From NCBI GenBank assembly GCA_002341165.1, contig DDNL01000057.1, positions 1 to 31,225 of the forward strand: 31,225 nt of DNA. Direction: 5' to 3'. This document shows, one piece after another, positions 30,286-31,225 of the stretch. This stretch comes from Shewanellaceae bacterium UBA2521 (GTDB lineage: Bacteria; Pseudomonadota; Gammaproteobacteria; Enterobacterales; Shewanellaceae). Position numbers and translations under genes: made by a program. The first letter of the stretch is position 1. Every line of letters begins with the position of its first letter. The notes under the pieces are model-generated. The model searched no databases, was not told the DNA's origin, and worked only from the letters and a program-made list of their open reading frames with translations.

Positions 30286-31225
30286 ATGTCTCAACCCACT
30301 TTACTGTGGCATGATTACGAAACTTGGGGCACACATCCTGCTCTAGATCGCCCTTCACAATTCGCTGCCATCAGAACCGACCTTGACCTCAACATTATCG
30401 GTGAACCGATAGAACTTTATTGTAAAATGCCTGAAGATTATTTACCTCAGCCTGAAGCCGTTTTAGTTACGGGTATTACGCCACAAAAAACCCAGGCTAA
30501 AGGGCTTCCTGAATCAGAGTTCATTGAGCGTATTGAAAAACTCATGAGTGAGCCTAATACCTGCGTAGTAGGATACAACTCGCTAAGATTCGATGATGAG
30601 ATCACACGTCATACGCTATATCGCAACTTTCTCGACCCTTATGCACGTGAATGGCAAAATGGAAACTCAAGATGGGACCTAATCGATCTGATTCGAGCTT
30701 GTTACGCATTACGGCCTGAAGGTTTAGTTTGGCCTACTGATGATGAAGGCGTACCCTCGTTTAGGCTTGAAAAATTAACACAAGCGAACGGTATAGAGCA
30801 TGCCAACGCACATGATGCTATCGCTGATGTTATAGCAACAATTGAAATGGCAAAATGTATCAAGGCTGCCCAGCCTAAACTTTATGCATACTATTTTAAT
30901 TTAAAGTCTAAAGTAGAAGTTCAAAAACTAATTCAACTCGATAAACCTCAGCCTCTTGTGCATATCAGCGGTATGTTTGGTCATGCAAGAGCTTGTACTG
31001 CATTGGTACTACCTATCGCGCAGCATCCAACTAACAAAAATGCCGTGATTACCGTTGATTTAGGTCGCTCCATTGCACCACTTATTGAGCTGAGCGTAGC
31101 AGAAATACACGAACGTTTGTATATGTCCAAAGAAGATCGTGGAGATTTACTTCCTGTACCGCTCAAACTGATTCATATCAATAAATGTCCTATGCTTGCA
31201 CCTATGAAGACGCTCACTACTGAAG
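30286..31225 (+). CDS. sbcB: Exodeoxyribonuclease I, N-terminal 313 residues (cut by right edge)
   Basis: DnaQ-fold 3'-5' single-strand DNA exonuclease used in recombination and mismatch repair. The frame is open from the ATG at 30286 to the edge. ExoI motif is HDYETWG with D10/E12, ExoII GYNSLRFDDE with the Asp pair near 107, and ExoIII NAHDAIADV with the Asp near residue 181; SFRLEKLTQANGIEHANAHD is shared with E. coli almost residue for residue. Then the SH3-like domain (HISGMFG, and VPLKLIHINKCPMLAP) begins. The E. coli motif I phenylalanine (ETFG) is Trp. It diverges from deoC across about 170 bp. RBS is weak (GAG ten bases upstream). Confidence 0.96.
   Translation, partial: MSQPTLLWHDYETWGTHPALDRPSQFAAIRTDLDLNIIGEPIELYCKMPEDYLPQPEAVLVTGITPQKTQAKGLPESEFIERIEKLMSEPNTCVVGYNSLRFDDEITRHTLYRNFLDPYAREWQNGNSRWDLIDLIRACYALRPEGLVWPTDDEGVPSFRLEKLTQANGIEHANAHDAIADVIATIEMAKCIKAAQPKLYAYYFNLKSKVEVQKLIQLDKPQPLVHISGMFGHARACTALVLPIAQHPTNKNAVITVDLGRSIAPLIELSVAEIHERLYMSKEDRGDLLPVPLKLIHINKCPMLAPMKTLTTE

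Noticed and set aside
1..31225. Mobile element, prophage, CRISPR array, toxin-antitoxin or defence system
   Set aside because: No transposase, integrase, regularly spaced repeats or defence-family domains found on either strand; gene content is core throughout.

Overview
The window reads as an ordinary chromosome segment of a moderately AT-rich gammaproteobacterium (about 40% G+C by eye), probably motile and facultatively anaerobic. The evidence is a near-textbook ArcA, an adjacent NhaB-DsbB pair, a deo nucleoside-catabolic cluster, a bacterial 4.5S RNA, and the yqgE-yqgF-pilT-yggS-yggT-(DUF4426)-rdgB-hemW-glsB-trmB-mutY-yggX block that I recall from Vibrio/Shewanella/Aeromonas-type genomes. 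I cannot name the genus. I see no prophage, insertion sequence, CRISPR array, tRNA or rRNA.

Layout. (1) 1-3.9 kb, minus strand: bactofilin, then manB, apt and the first 418 codons of dnaX (cut by the left edge); manB-apt-dnaX have small gaps and look co-transcribed. (2) 4.1-9.7 kb: four secondary transporters (SLC13/DASS anion symporter, DAACS dicarboxylate/glutamate symporter, aromatic-amino-acid permease, NupC-type nucleoside symporter) surrounding the 4.5S SRP RNA gene, which has a near-consensus stable-RNA promoter. (3) 9.98-10.8 kb: a solitary, short, methionine-rich flagellin. (4) 11.1-21.5 kb: the housekeeping block, covering translation (yciH), ruvX, pilT/yggR, PLP homeostasis (yggS), nucleotide-pool cleaning (rdgB), haem chaperone hemW, glutaminase, tRNA m7G methylase, mutY, yggX and rluA. 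(5) 21.5-25.1 kb: arcA behind a long AT-rich regulatory region with a plausible FNR site, then nhaB and dsbB. (6) 25.1-30.1 kb, minus strand: a second NupC, a YjjV-type TatD nuclease and deoD-deoB-deoC without deoA. (7) 30.3 kb to the right edge: the start of sbcB (exonuclease I).

How the genes connect. Nucleoside and deoxynucleoside salvage is the recurring theme: two divergent NupC paralogues feed nucleosides in, DeoD and DeoB make (deoxy)ribose-5-phosphate, DeoC cleaves it to acetaldehyde and glyceraldehyde-3-phosphate, and Apt recycles adenine. Redox and anaerobic adaptation is the second theme (ArcA, DsbB, and a putative FNR site controlling arcA).

I found no clearly new multi-gene system. 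The observations most worth checking are the atypical flagellin, the altered substrate motifs in the NupC paralogues, the class-II-spaced FNR box before arcA, an inverted repeat spanning the ffs promoter discriminator and the 5' end of 4.5S RNA, tandem repeats before deoC, and the deo cluster that lacks thymidine phosphorylase.
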